Shown here one piece after another: positions 1 to 8,406 of a stretch of DNA of 61,212 nucleotides (within the stretch, counting starts at the first letter, position 1; each line of letters opens with the position of its first letter). The stretch is from assembly GCA_030430025.1 (NCBI GenBank), contig JAUIGR010000015.1:1-61212 (forward strand), in the 5' to 3' direction. Both the position numbers and the translations under genes were made by a program. This stretch comes from Gammaproteobacteria bacterium (GTDB taxonomy: Bacteria > Pseudomonadota > Gammaproteobacteria > Xanthomonadales > Marinicellaceae). The notes beneath the pieces are model-generated. The model was given only the letters and a program-made list of their open reading frames with translations. It searched no databases and had not been told where the DNA came from.

Positions 1-98
1 TTTGAACTGGTTGAACGTTTTGTAGGTTAATTTGACTGACATTGAATAGACTGGTGTGTGTGTTTTAATGAAATTTAGTAATTTTTATGGAGGGTAAA

Positions 99-1796
99 AT
101 GAAAATTTCTATATTGATATTATGTGTTTTGATCAGTTTTAATTGTTTAGCTGGTCAAGGATTTTTAACAGTAGGTGCTGATGATGATTGTCAATACAGT
201 ACCATACAAGCTGCCATCAACGATGGAATGAGTGAGGAGATACGGATTGCCAGCAATGGTTCACCCTACTACGAAAACCTGCTGATTCAAGAGGTTGATA
301 AGGTATTGAAGGGAGGTTATGCTAATTGTATAGATGCCGCTATAGATGTGATGGATGGGTCATATCCAGTGATTGACAGTCAAGGAGGGTTTTCGATACA
401 AATCCTTGGGGTGCAGAATAATAACATAGTTGAGCTTCGGCATTTGCGAATTACGAATGGCGCGGTTGGGATTTTTATACAATCACTTGCTAAAGTTGAT
501 CTTCTGATTGATGATAGCTATGTTGTTAATAACGCTTATAGAGGCTTGGATATAGATTTGAGTGATGCCAAGGTGACGATTAATGACAGCACGATTTCTG
601 GTAATCAGGGTGGTGGTATACGCTGTGCAGGTAACTTAAATGAAGTGATTTTGACGGGTGATACCATTGTTGAGCATAATCTGGCTCAGGTTAATCTTGA
701 TGAGGATGGAGGAGGGATGGCTATTAAATCGGGTTGTAGTGCTACTGTCTTCTCACCTGTTATATTCCAAAATAATAAAACGATTAGATCAGGTGGGGGA
801 ATTATGGTTGCTGGTGGGACTTCTGAATTGTCGTTATTTGGAGGATTTGTTGGTTGTGTTAACGATATTTGTTATGGAGACAATGAGCAACCGGTGATTA
901 TTAGGAATAATCTAGCTGACAGTGATTTTAATGGTTCAGGAGATGGTGGAGGCATAGCTGTTAAGAGTGACGGTGTATCTACTTATGCTGCCAATGTTCA
1001 GTTTGATGGTAATGTTGCTTATGGTGGTGGTGCAGTCAAGGTGGAAGATGGAGGCTTTTTTGGAGCCTACAGCTATAATAATCAGGGTGCTGGTTGTTGG
1101 TCACCGGGTCGGTGTAGCCAGTTCATTAACAACAAAGCTTATTATGGAGGTGTAGCGTTGGTTACTTCAGGTTCTGCCAGTTTGATTCGCAGCTGGGTAC
1201 AGGGTAACCGGGCCTCGAGTGGTGTTGTTGGTAATATATATAGTGAGGGTGAGTTAACGATCAATAACAGCATGTTGGTTGAGAATGGTAACTGGGGTAA
1301 TGGAGGGGGCTATGCTGATCGAGAATTATTTTGGGTTGGAGATAATACAGCGACCTTAAATCTTGAGTCGGTGACCATTGCTGATAACAGTATACAAGAA
1401 CAGTTGATAGAGAACAGTGAAGCGAATGTCAATGTTTTATCGAGTCTGATTGCCAATGAGGGTGTTGACGTATATACTGCGAGCAATGCGTTGATTTCGA
1501 ATTTTGAGTGTGTGCTGAGTCATGAAAAAGCGTCGTTCAATGCGGGTGATACGGTATTAGTTGCTGACCCTCAGTTTGTTGATGCGGATAATGATGATTA
1601 TCGCATTAAACCGACTTCTCCTGCTGTTGATTTTTGTTATGAGATCAATTTTGGTTTCACGGCTGATATTGAATTTGATGAACATGGTTTGGATGATCCA
1701 AATCATGCTAATTTACATGGTCCTTATGATGTTGGAGCGGATGAATACATTTGGACTGATGATGTGATTTTTATGGATGGATTTGAGAATCTTTAA
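99..1796 (+). CDS. Secreted right-handed beta-helix protein with C-terminal DGFE-type tail
   Basis: The protein is about 565 residues and begins with a clear signal peptide (MKISILILCVLISFNCLAG). The start is set at the ATG that follows GGAGGG with a 4-base gap; an earlier in-frame ATG 12 bases upstream lacks this spacing. The mature start has the CQYSTIQAAINDG pattern typical of the first turn of pectate-lyase-like beta-helix proteins. After it come repeated Asn/Gly-rich turns such as GGGI and NNKAYYGG, consistent with stacked coils. The end is DDVIFMDGFENL, the same kind of tail seen in two other secreted proteins of this window. A full-length paralog lies at the right edge on the other strand. 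No enzymatic active site is recognisable; an adhesin-like or surface role is an inference. Confidence 0.8.
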   Translation: MKISILILCVLISFNCLAGQGFLTVGADDDCQYSTIQAAINDGMSEEIRIASNGSPYYENLLIQEVDKVLKGGYANCIDAAIDVMDGSYPVIDSQGGFSIQILGVQNNNIVELRHLRITNGAVGIFIQSLAKVDLLIDDSYVVNNAYRGLDIDLSDAKVTINDSTISGNQGGGIRCAGNLNEVILTGDTIVEHNLAQVNLDEDGGGMAIKSGCSATVFSPVIFQNNKTIRSGGGIMVAGGTSELSLFGGFVGCVNDICYGDNEQPVIIRNNLADSDFNGSGDGGGIAVKSDGVSTYAANVQFDGNVAYGGGAVKVEDGGFFGAYSYNNQGAGCWSPGRCSQFINNKAYYGGVALVTSGSASLIRSWVQGNRASSGVVGNIYSEGELTINNSMLVENGNWGNGGGYADRELFWVGDNTATLNLESVTIADNSIQEQLIENSEANVNVLSSLIANEGVDVYTASNALISNFECVLSHEKASFNAGDTVLVADPQFVDADNDDYRIKPTSPAVDFCYEINFGFTADIEFDEHGLDDPNHANLHGPYDVGADEYIWTDDVIFMDGFENL

Positions 1797-2200
1797 ATAA
1801 CTTTTAGAGCTATCGCTTGGTTCGGCTGTTGTTTATAACAGCGGATTGAGCTATGGGCTTTTTTGGGAGGATTACAGGGAGATTACAGTTATAACACGTT
1901 TTCTAAAAAAATTAATTGCTGTCATTTTGTTTGGTTGTCAGCTAGTTCAATATTATTGTAAGTTGTCAGTGTAGCTAAAGAATGACAAATTTTGTCAGAT
2001 GACGTAATACTCATGATCAGAGTAGTCATGGTCAATGACAAAAGTGTAGTAAATAGTCATGTGACTCCATTTTGGCGCAAAAAAAGTGTGATTTGTGATT
2101 GTTTACAAAAGGTATCTGTCCTAATCTATGCGTAACAAGTTCCACTTGTCTAATTTTTGTTTAAATAAAAAAATTGAGTTAATTTGAGAGGTAAATTGAA
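1797..2200. other. Intergenic region upstream of pilin gene
   Basis: No gene is apparent in these 404 bases. There is a small inverted repeat (GCTGTT/AACAGC around 1838-1855), then TTTTTT about 15 bases later, which may weakly terminate the beta-helix gene. The right half is AT-rich and holds the probable pilin promoter and leader. Confidence 0.5.
2099..2127 (+). promoter_or_regulatory. Candidate sigma-70 promoter for first pilin gene
   Basis: TTGTTT and TAATCT are separated by 17 bases, about 70 bases before the pilin start. A GAGAGG ribosome-binding site precedes the start codon. A sigma-54 site, common before pilA genes elsewhere, was looked for and not found in good form. Confidence 0.4.
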
Positions 2201-2623
2201 ATGAAAAAGAATCAAGGTTTTACATTAATTGAATTGATGATCGTGATTGCGATTATCGCTATTTTGATGTCGTATGCGATCCCTGCATATCGTGACTATA
2301 CGGTACGTGCGAAAGCAGGGGAATGTAGTTCATTATCTGCTGCAGCTAAACAGGCTGTGAGTGAATATTATACCAATGAAGGAGGTTATCCAGCAAATAA
2401 CGATATCGCCGGGTTAGCTACAGATACTGATATTACTGGGGAAAATGTAGCGTTAGTAAGGGTCAATGCTGGTGTAATTGAATGTCAGTTTAATGGTATT
2501 GATACTACTTTGGGTGCTAATATAGTATTTTTTACTCCTTCTAGTACTCCCGGCAGTATTGAGTGGCGTTGTTCTTCTAGCTTAGATAATCGTTATTTAC
2601 CTGTTGACTGCAGAACTCCCTAA
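2201..2623 (+). CDS. Type IV major pilin-like protein (first copy)
   Basis: This 140-residue prepilin has the classic class IVa leader: a short basic start, then the prepilin peptidase site [17 protein letters not shown] with Glu at mature position 5. The hydrophobic N-terminal helix is followed by [12 protein letters not shown], usual for PilA. The globular part has two cysteines near the end ([16 protein letters not shown]) that would close the D-region disulfide loop, and the protein ends in CRTP. A strong terminator follows, so it is probably a single-gene transcript. A second pilin gene with the same head and the same C-terminal loop lies about 4.5 kb downstream. The product should be the main subunit of a type IV pilus, assembled at the inner membrane. 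Confidence 0.93.
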   Translation: MKKNQGFTLIELMIVIAIIAILMSYAIPAYRDYTVRAKAGECSSLSAAAKQAVSEYYTNEGGYPANNDIAGLATDTDITGENVALVRVNAGVIECQFNGIDTTLGANIVFFTPSSTPGSIEWRCSSSLDNRYLPVDCRTP

Positions 2624-2650
2624 ACTATGTAAAGTTTTATTAAGTATAAA

Positions 2651-2680
2651 AGCCTCCGATTTATACGGAGGCTTTTTTTT
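2651..2680 (+). terminator. Rho-independent terminator after first pilin gene
   Basis: A perfect 8-bp stem AGCCTCCG/CGGAGGCT with a 7-base loop is followed directly by a run of eight T. Confidence 0.9.
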
Positions 2681-2718
2681 GTTATCGCTCAGGTCGAGGA
2701 AAACAAAGAGGTGGTTAT

Positions 2719-4608
2719 ATGAAAAGAATGAATTGGTGCATTTTATTTGGAGTCATAGCCATTGGTTATAGCGTTTATTTTCCAGGTCTATCAGGTGGCT
2801 TTATTTTTGATGATTTTCATAGTTTAAAAATGCTTTCGGTTTTGGGAAATGATATCAGTATTGATAATCTCATTCGCTACTTTGGCTTGTCTGATACTGG
2901 ACCACTTAAACGACCTTTATCAGTATTTTCTTTTCTTATCGATGCACAAAATTGGCCAGCTGATCCGTGGTCTTTTAAGCATACTAATGTCATCATTCAC
3001 CTGATTAATGGTTTGCTCCTTTGGTTGTTATTATTTAGGATAACCTCAAAACACCCACAACATAAACCGTTTGCCTTTACTCTGTCTTTGCTGGCTATGG
3101 CGTTTTGGTTTCTCCATCCCTTTTGGGTGTCAACCACACTCTATATAGTACAAAGAATGGCAATGTTGCCAATGACTTTTGTATTATTAGGTTTGAATTT
3201 ATATTTGACTGCTCGTGAGAGTCAGCAGAGCCATTTGAATGCTAAACTTTTTTTTAGCGTTTGGGTCATCGGTGGTTTAGCAACACTCAGTAAAGAGAAC
3301 GGTGTTTTATACTATTTTTATATATTGGTTTTTGAATATTTGATAGTGCAAAACTATATAGGCAAAAGTGGGCTCTTTAAGAGAGCTCAAAATTTATGGT
3401 TGTGGACTCCAGCTATTATTTTGGTTTTGGGGCTAATGGTAGTGACACCTAGCCTGATAGAAAGATATGATGTCAGGGAGTTTGACTTATATCAAAGGAC
3501 GATTTCTCAATTCAGGGCTATTGCTTATTACCTTTATCATCTATTTGTGCCCAAATACTTTACAGAAGGTATCTTTACTGATGGGTTCTTGGTTTCCGAG
3601 AGTTTATTTCAGCCAATAAGTACTTTTTGGTCAGCATGTTTGGTCATCGTGTTAATTACAATGACATGGGTGTTTAGGAAAAAATTTCCCATATTATCTT
3701 TTAGCTTCGCCTTTTTTTTCTTAGCGCATCTGTTGGAATCAACCATATTCCCTCTTGAGCTCTATTTTGAACACCGAAATTATTTGTCAGCTGCTTTTCT
3801 ATTTTGGCCATTCACTTTAATGTTGATGGTGTCAAAAATCAGTGATCATGTGAAAATTTCTATTGGTGTTATGATTTTACTTTTTTTATCACTTTTCACT
3901 TATTTACGCTCCAATATATGGAGCAATAATCTCATGCTGCATGAAATGACAATGAAAAAGTTTCCAGAGTCTCTCAGAGCAAGGGTGCTTACAGCTGATA
4001 TCTATGACAGAACCGGTTTTAAAGAATATGCTAAGGATATTTTGATAAGGTCTCAAAGAAGCCATCCAAGACATGAGATATTTTTGAATTTAGCCATGAT
4101 AAAATGTGACCTGGGTATTTTTAAGGAAGAAGACTATGAAGATATCAACTTAAAATTGGAATCAGTGAAAATGACAGCTACGGATTTGGCAGCATTTACA
4201 GGGTATTTAAAGAAAATTATGTTTGACCAGTGTCAGCTAGGGTCCCCCAATAAGAAAGCACAGGCTGTTTTAAAAAGATTAGAACGGAATGCTTTCAGAA
4301 ATCACCAGTATGGTAGTGAGTCAATAAATTATTATTGGGCACTTTTCCATATCGAATCTACTAAAGATTATAATAAGGCCTTGGATTATTTGGATAAAAC
4401 TACAACAAGTAATCAGAGTATAGACTATATGATTTCTTCGATTGAAACATTATATGATTATGGTGCATTGGAGCAAGCAAAAGAACTTTTAAAAAGAACA
4501 TCTGTGCTTTATAAAAAAAAATACAAATATCGAATTGACTGGAAAAACCATAAAGATTTAATCAACCAATTGGAAGAATTGCTTAACAAAAGAAATATTT
4601 ATGAGTGA
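2719..4608 (+). CDS. Multi-spanning GT-C-type glycosyltransferase-like protein with C-terminal helical repeats
   Basis: The protein is 629 residues. The first two thirds are strongly hydrophobic with about ten membrane segments. The first periplasmic loop has FIFDDFHS with an Asp-Asp pair at residues 31-32, where GT-C enzymes (PMT/TMTC-like, lipid-phosphate-sugar dependent) carry their catalytic acidic pair. LKRPLSVFSF follows, also usual in this family. The last third is soluble and helix-rich, resembling TPR repeats as in TMTC-like proteins. It starts 38 bases after the pilin terminator and overlaps the next gene by 8 bases (ATGAGTGA). Placed between two pilin genes and coupled to a GT2 enzyme, it is a good candidate for periplasmic pilin glycosylation, in the role TfpW or PglL plays elsewhere. 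That role is inferred from context. Confidence 0.7.
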   Translation: MKRMNWCILFGVIAIGYSVYFPGLSGGFIFDDFHSLKMLSVLGNDISIDNLIRYFGLSDTGPLKRPLSVFSFLIDAQNWPADPWSFKHTNVIIHLINGLLLWLLLFRITSKHPQHKPFAFTLSLLAMAFWFLHPFWVSTTLYIVQRMAMLPMTFVLLGLNLYLTARESQQSHLNAKLFFSVWVIGGLATLSKENGVLYYFYILVFEYLIVQNYIGKSGLFKRAQNLWLWTPAIILVLGLMVVTPSLIERYDVREFDLYQRTISQFRAIAYYLYHLFVPKYFTEGIFTDGFLVSESLFQPISTFWSACLVIVLITMTWVFRKKFPILSFSFAFFFLAHLLESTIFPLELYFEHRNYLSAAFLFWPFTLMLMVSKISDHVKISIGVMILLFLSLFTYLRSNIWSNNLMLHEMTMKKFPESLRARVLTADIYDRTGFKEYAKDILIRSQRSHPRHEIFLNLAMIKCDLGIFKEEDYEDINLKLESVKMTATDLAAFTGYLKKIMFDQCQLGSPNKKAQAVLKRLERNAFRNHQYGSESINYYWALFHIESTKDYNKALDYLDKTTTSNQSIDYMISSIETLYDYGALEQAKELLKRTSVLYKKKYKYRIDWKNHKDLINQLEELLNKRNIYE

Positions 4609-5476
4609 AATCAGTATTGTAATTCCTGCTAAAAATGAAATGGCAGGTTTAGCAGAGTTATTGCCTGAGTTACAGAAAAGACAGCCAGATGCTGAGATTG
4701 TGGTTGTTAATGATGGTTCCACTGACAGAACAATGGAAGTTTGTGAGCAGGCTGGAGTGATATTGGTCAATCACCCTTATAGTAAAGGAAATGGTGCGGC
4801 GATTAAGTCAGGTGCTCGTGCTGCTACAGGTAATGTGTTGATTTTTATGGATGCTGATGGTCAGCATCAGCCTAAGGATATTGACAGATTGATAACAAGG
4901 TATCATGAGGGTTTCGATATGGTAGTGGGGGCACGTGATAGGAAGTCACAGGCATCTTGGGCTAGGTTTTTTGGTAATGGTATGTATAACCGCATTGCAA
5001 CCTATATGACCGGGCATAATATTGAGGATTTGACCTCTGGGTTTCGAATTGTTTCAGCTGAGAAGTTTAAACAGTTTTTGTATATGCTGCCTAATGGATT
5101 TTCCTACCCAACGACTATTACCATGGCTTTTTTCAGGGCAGGTTTTTCTGTTGGATATTTGCCGATTGTGGCACGAGAACGAATAGGTAAAAGTCATATT
5201 AGCCTTTTGAAAGATGGAGGACGTTTTTTCTTAATTATTTTCAAGATTGGTACTTTGTACTCTCCTATGAAACTATTTTTTCCGGCATGCATGTTATTTT
5301 TCTTAACGGGGTTGTTTTATTATATTTATACTTTTTTTAGTGATGGTCGATTCACTAATATGGGTGTGTTGCTTTTCAGCACATCAATCTTGATTTTTCT
5401 AATGGGTTTAATTTCAGAGCAAATCACTACTTTGTTTTATCAGACCAAACGTCAAGATTCTGAAAAAGGTGACTAA
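4601..5476 (+). CDS. GT2 family glycosyltransferase, polyprenyl-phosphate sugar synthase-like
   Basis: This 291-residue protein has a DPM1/GtrB-like GT-A domain. It opens with ISIVIPAKNEMAGL, followed by VVNDGSTDRT and the metal-binding FMDADGQHQP (DAD motif near residue 85). LTSGFRIVS is typical of polyprenyl-phosphate mannosyl or glucosyl transferases. Two hydrophobic helices at the C-terminus anchor it in the inner membrane. It would transfer a sugar from a nucleotide sugar to a polyprenyl phosphate, giving the lipid-linked donor that a GT-C enzyme needs. Translation is coupled to the upstream GT-C gene by an 8-base overlap, which supports that pairing. Its 3' end overlaps the convergent membrane-protein gene by 50 bases. 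The sugar cannot be told from sequence. Confidence 0.88.
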   Translation: MSEISIVIPAKNEMAGLAELLPELQKRQPDAEIVVVNDGSTDRTMEVCEQAGVILVNHPYSKGNGAAIKSGARAATGNVLIFMDADGQHQPKDIDRLITRYHEGFDMVVGARDRKSQASWARFFGNGMYNRIATYMTGHNIEDLTSGFRIVSAEKFKQFLYMLPNGFSYPTTITMAFFRAGFSVGYLPIVARERIGKSHISLLKDGGRFFLIIFKIGTLYSPMKLFFPACMLFFLTGLFYYIYTFFSDGRFTNMGVLLFSTSILIFLMGLISEQITTLFYQTKRQDSEKGD

Positions 5477-6311
5477 TCGGATTAGATATGAAAAAAAGGA
5501 GGCTTTCGGCTGCTAAAGATATTAGACGCACGACAGCTATCAGTAATAGGGCATGACCTTCGTTGATAGATTGGTTAATCAATAGGATAAAAGCTGATTC
5601 GCGAACACCTATCCCTCCTGGTGCTCCAGGAATTATATAACCAGTCAACCATGAAGCAGCGTATGCTGCGAGCAGTTGCCAGAAGTCAAGATTAATGTTT
5701 AGGGTAAGTGCTACAAACCAACAAATGGTGCCCATTCCTAAAAAATAATAGAGGTACGCTAAGATAGTCATCCATGTTTTGAGAGTGCTTATAAAGTAGA
5801 CCGAAATGATCAATAAAACCAACTCAGGTATTAGTATGATTAATGAATGATTAAGGTGCCATTGAGGTATAAATATTTTAATTAACAAAGGGAGAGATAA
5901 GATGGTTGCAACAATAATTAATACAATTCCTTCATTAATACTGGCTTTGATTAAAAGTGTATGAGGAACTCCTAACTTTTTGCTTTGTTGATGTCGGTAG
6001 GCGAAATGGAAGATGTTGCCCGGCAAGTATTTCAGAGCCTGACTTCGCAAATAAATACCAGTAATAGCAATTGGATGTACAAAACTCAACCACACTAACC
6101 ATGCCCATGCCAGTGCCATTACTAATGTCAAATAGACAATAACACCGATCACTATTGAAATGATTAAATTTGTTGAGCTGGTAATAGGTATGGATTGGAT
6201 TTCATCCCAGTGTGTTTTTGCTATCAAAAAAATAAAGTATACAGTTGCTAATACCACCATTGATTTGGTGATAGAGACAGTTGACTGTTTTAAAAAGGTT
6301 TTTTTTTTCAT
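5427..6311 (-). CDS. Lysylphosphatidylglycerol synthase TM-region / UPF0104-like membrane protein
   Basis: The protein is about 294 residues with seven or eight membrane helices and the LPG-synthase membrane-region pattern (YLPGNIFHFAYR, PGAPGGIGVRES). Family members without the soluble synthase domain are usually found in glycan or lipid-sugar loci and are thought to act as flippases or accessory membrane proteins. The chosen start overlaps the stop of the upstream methyltransferase as ATGA, so the two are translationally coupled; a start 30 bases earlier is possible. Its stop lies inside the last 50 bases of the convergent GT2 gene. A role in moving a lipid-linked sugar across the membrane is plausible, but only from context. 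Confidence 0.75.
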   Translation of the reverse strand: MKKKTFLKQSTVSITKSMVVLATVYFIFLIAKTHWDEIQSIPITSSTNLIISIVIGVIVYLTLVMALAWAWLVWLSFVHPIAITGIYLRSQALKYLPGNIFHFAYRHQQSKKLGVPHTLLIKASINEGIVLIIVATILSLPLLIKIFIPQWHLNHSLIILIPELVLLIISVYFISTLKTWMTILAYLYYFLGMGTICWFVALTLNINLDFWQLLAAYAASWLTGYIIPGAPGGIGVRESAFILLINQSINEGHALLLIAVVRLISLAAESLLFFISNPISHLFQNLDVWSDKTK

Positions 6312-6910
6312 GACTTGGACTTTGCCAAAATCATACTCCATGGGAATGGTTTTTTGACTTCAATAATGTCTAGTTCTTTTGAAACAAAGGATGTGAACTG
6401 TTTTGTACTCCAGTGGTTGCAATGATCGGGAGTATTACCCCAGCCTTTTATGTACTTGCCTCGTATGAAATTCAAAATCCGCCAAATTGGTTCATTGGGA
6501 ACACTGAATAAGTAATATGGAGCGTTTAAGTTCGCCATTTTTTTTAGGGCCAGATCTGGGTTTTCTAAATGTTCCAAAACTTCACAACATACTATCAAGT
6601 CTCCACTGTCATTTTCACTTAAGTCATAGATACTTTTTTGATACAAGTTGGTTTCTACTCTGATTTTCCTTTCTTTTGCGATATTTAAATCATTTAAATT
6701 AATATCAAACCCCTGGACCTTTGCATTAGGGAGCAAGAACTCAATATGTTGATTGACGTGCCCTTGACCACAGCCACATTCAGTTACGGAGTGAATTGGT
6801 GTGGGAATTGCCTTAACCAAATCAGTTATCGACAGCATAAAACCATTGATGAGCTTTTGGGCAATTGGGTTTTTACTGTCGTATTTTTCGTGATTATTAC
6901 ATCGGGTCAT
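6308..6910 (-). CDS. Class I SAM-dependent methyltransferase
   Basis: This 200-residue protein has a methyltransf_11/23-like Rossmann fold. The SAM-binding loop is TECGCGQGHVNQHIE (usually ExGxGxG), then VQGFDINLNDL for the ribose-binding acid, and LIVCCEVLEHLENPDLAL, the 'EVLEHL' signature of motif IV. FSVPNEPIWR follows. This subfamily often methylates small metabolites, sugars or polyprenyl intermediates. It forms a two-gene unit with the downstream UPF0104-like gene. The substrate is unknown; modification of the glycan made by the neighbouring glycosyltransferases is an inference. Confidence 0.82.
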   Translation of the reverse strand: MTRCNNHEKYDSKNPIAQKLINGFMLSITDLVKAIPTPIHSVTECGCGQGHVNQHIEFLLPNAKVQGFDINLNDLNIAKERKIRVETNLYQKSIYDLSENDSGDLIVCCEVLEHLENPDLALKKMANLNAPYYLFSVPNEPIWRILNFIRGKYIKGWGNTPDHCNHWSTKQFTSFVSKELDIIEVKKPFPWSMILAKSKS

Positions 6911-7074
6911 AGTGTGACGGATTGTGTCAAAAAAAGTAGTTATATGTTTCTTTGAGATGATTTTACTGTAGTTACCTCTTGTAGTGATGTGATTATTGAT
7001 GTTTTTTTAATTTTTAATTGCTGGAAATAAGGGACTGTATAAGAATAAAACTAGTTTAATTGTTATAGTTAAAG

Positions 7075-7515
7075 ATGAAAATCACTAAGGGGTTTACTCT
7101 TATAGAGTTAATGATTGTTATCGCAATTATTGCTATTCTGATGGCATATGCTGTTCCTGCATATCGGGATTACACGGTCAGAGCTAAAGCTGGAGAAGCT
7201 TTATCACTATCTTCTCATTTAAGGGCTTTTATTTCTGAAGCCTGGGTTGCTTCTGAGGATTTAGCTAACTATGATTCAGGTATGAATGGAGTGCCAAATG
7301 CAGCTGATATAACTGGTGAATATGTTAGCCAAGTGACAGTGACTGATGGCGTGATTGTAGTTACACTGTTTAATGATCCAACGCTTGTTGGTAATACGAT
7401 GACATTAACTCCATTGGAACCTGGGATGGGGGGGAATACAGGAACAAGTTTGTTATGGGAGTGTACCTCATCATTAGCGAATAAATACTTACCGATAAAT
7501 TGTCGAACTCCTTGA
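7075..7515 (+). CDS. Type IV major pilin-like protein (second copy)
   Basis: This 146-residue prepilin has the leader [22 protein letters not shown] and the same [13 protein letters not shown] helix as the first pilin. The middle of the globular domain differs clearly (LSSHLRAFISEAWVASED). The end is again WECTSSLANKYLPINC then RTP, so the C-terminal disulfide loop is conserved. It is followed 57 bases later by a TfpX/TfpZ-like gene, which commonly accompanies one particular pilin allele. The two pilins may be alternative major subunits or a major and a minor subunit. Divergent middles with conserved ends resemble allelic pilin diversification. Confidence 0.92.
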   Translation: MKITKGFTLIELMIVIAIIAILMAYAVPAYRDYTVRAKAGEALSLSSHLRAFISEAWVASEDLANYDSGMNGVPNAADITGEYVSQVTVTDGVIVVTLFNDPTLVGNTMTLTPLEPGMGGNTGTSLLWECTSSLANKYLPINCRTP

Positions 7516-7572
7516 ATACGTGATTATACAGATCCGTTATTACAGAACTGGAATTGTTATTATTTTCTATTA

Positions 7573-8259
7573 ATGTCGAGAACAAAGGCTTTTTTTATTC
7601 ATTTATTAATTAGTGTGATACTGATTTGTATGTTTTTAAGCTTTGCTTTAACTATTTGGTATCAAGAGTTCTTTGTCGTATCTAAAGTCGTCATTCCGAT
7701 TAAGTTGTTGATCCTGGTTGATATAATCATAGGACCTGTATTAACTTTTATAGTTTACGTAAAAGGGAAAAAAACGCTGAAATTGGATTTGGTAGTTATT
7801 GTTATCATTCAACTATTGGCATTTTTGTTTGGTGGGATAACAATCTTTTATGGCAAACCATCTTTGGTAGTATTTAATGGCAACTCATTTGAAATTGTTC
7901 ATGAAGTGGAGATGATTCCAGAGGGACGTTTATCTCGTTTCTTTAGCGGACCAGCTATTACTTATATTCCGAATCAATATACATCAAATAATTCCAGTGC
8001 TTCTGAGTTACAGAATGATGTTGAGGTTATCGAAAAGGAAAATTGGGCTTGGATTTCTGGACAACAAATTGAAATCGCTAGAGTATCTGTATTAGCTAAA
8101 ATAGATGAAAGTACCATTAAGTCAGAATTGGCTCATTTGGGGTTAATGTTAGATGATGTGATGTTTTTTGATTTGGTCAAAGATGGGCTGATTTCTGTTA
8201 TTGCATTCAGTAAGCATGATTATAAACCGGTCATGATTTTCACCCAATTTAGAAATTAG
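7573..8259 (+). CDS. TfpX/TfpZ family type IV pilin accessory protein
   Basis: The protein is 228 residues. Three membrane helices fill the first 100 residues (FIHLLISVILICMFLSF, ILVDIIIGPVLTFIVYVKGK, VIIQLLAFLFGG), then a periplasmic domain begins with KPSLVVFNGNSFEIV. This arrangement, including the IGPVLTFIV segment, matches TfpX/TfpZ proteins, which in Pseudomonas sit just after pilA and help pilin levels or assembly. Its position right after a pilin gene agrees. No strong Shine-Dalgarno sequence is visible, so it may be translated from the pilin transcript at low level. Confidence 0.88.
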   Translation: MSRTKAFFIHLLISVILICMFLSFALTIWYQEFFVVSKVVIPIKLLILVDIIIGPVLTFIVYVKGKKTLKLDLVVIVIIQLLAFLFGGITIFYGKPSLVVFNGNSFEIVHEVEMIPEGRLSRFFSGPAITYIPNQYTSNNSSASELQNDVEVIEKENWAWISGQQIEIARVSVLAKIDESTIKSELAHLGLMLDDVMFFDLVKDGLISVIAFSKHDYKPVMIFTQFRN

Positions 8260-8406
8260 TAATTGTAAGTGCTAGTTTCCCTCTCTTTTATAATGTGAGA
8301 AAACATCGCCCTTCAATACTCATTGTGAAGTGTGATTTAGACTTTCTACACATGGTTAAGTGATTCGTTTGGGTTATACTTATTGTAATTCATTCGATTG
8401 GTTTTT

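Noticed and set aside
2070-2090. Possible sigma-54 promoter (TTGGCGC...) before the pilin gene
   Set aside because: The second half of the -24/-12 pattern (TTGC) is missing at the needed spacing, so a sigma-70 pair further down was preferred.
6746-6955. Plus-strand open frame opposite the methyltransferase gene
   Set aside because: It is antisense to conserved SAM-binding codons and has no start context.
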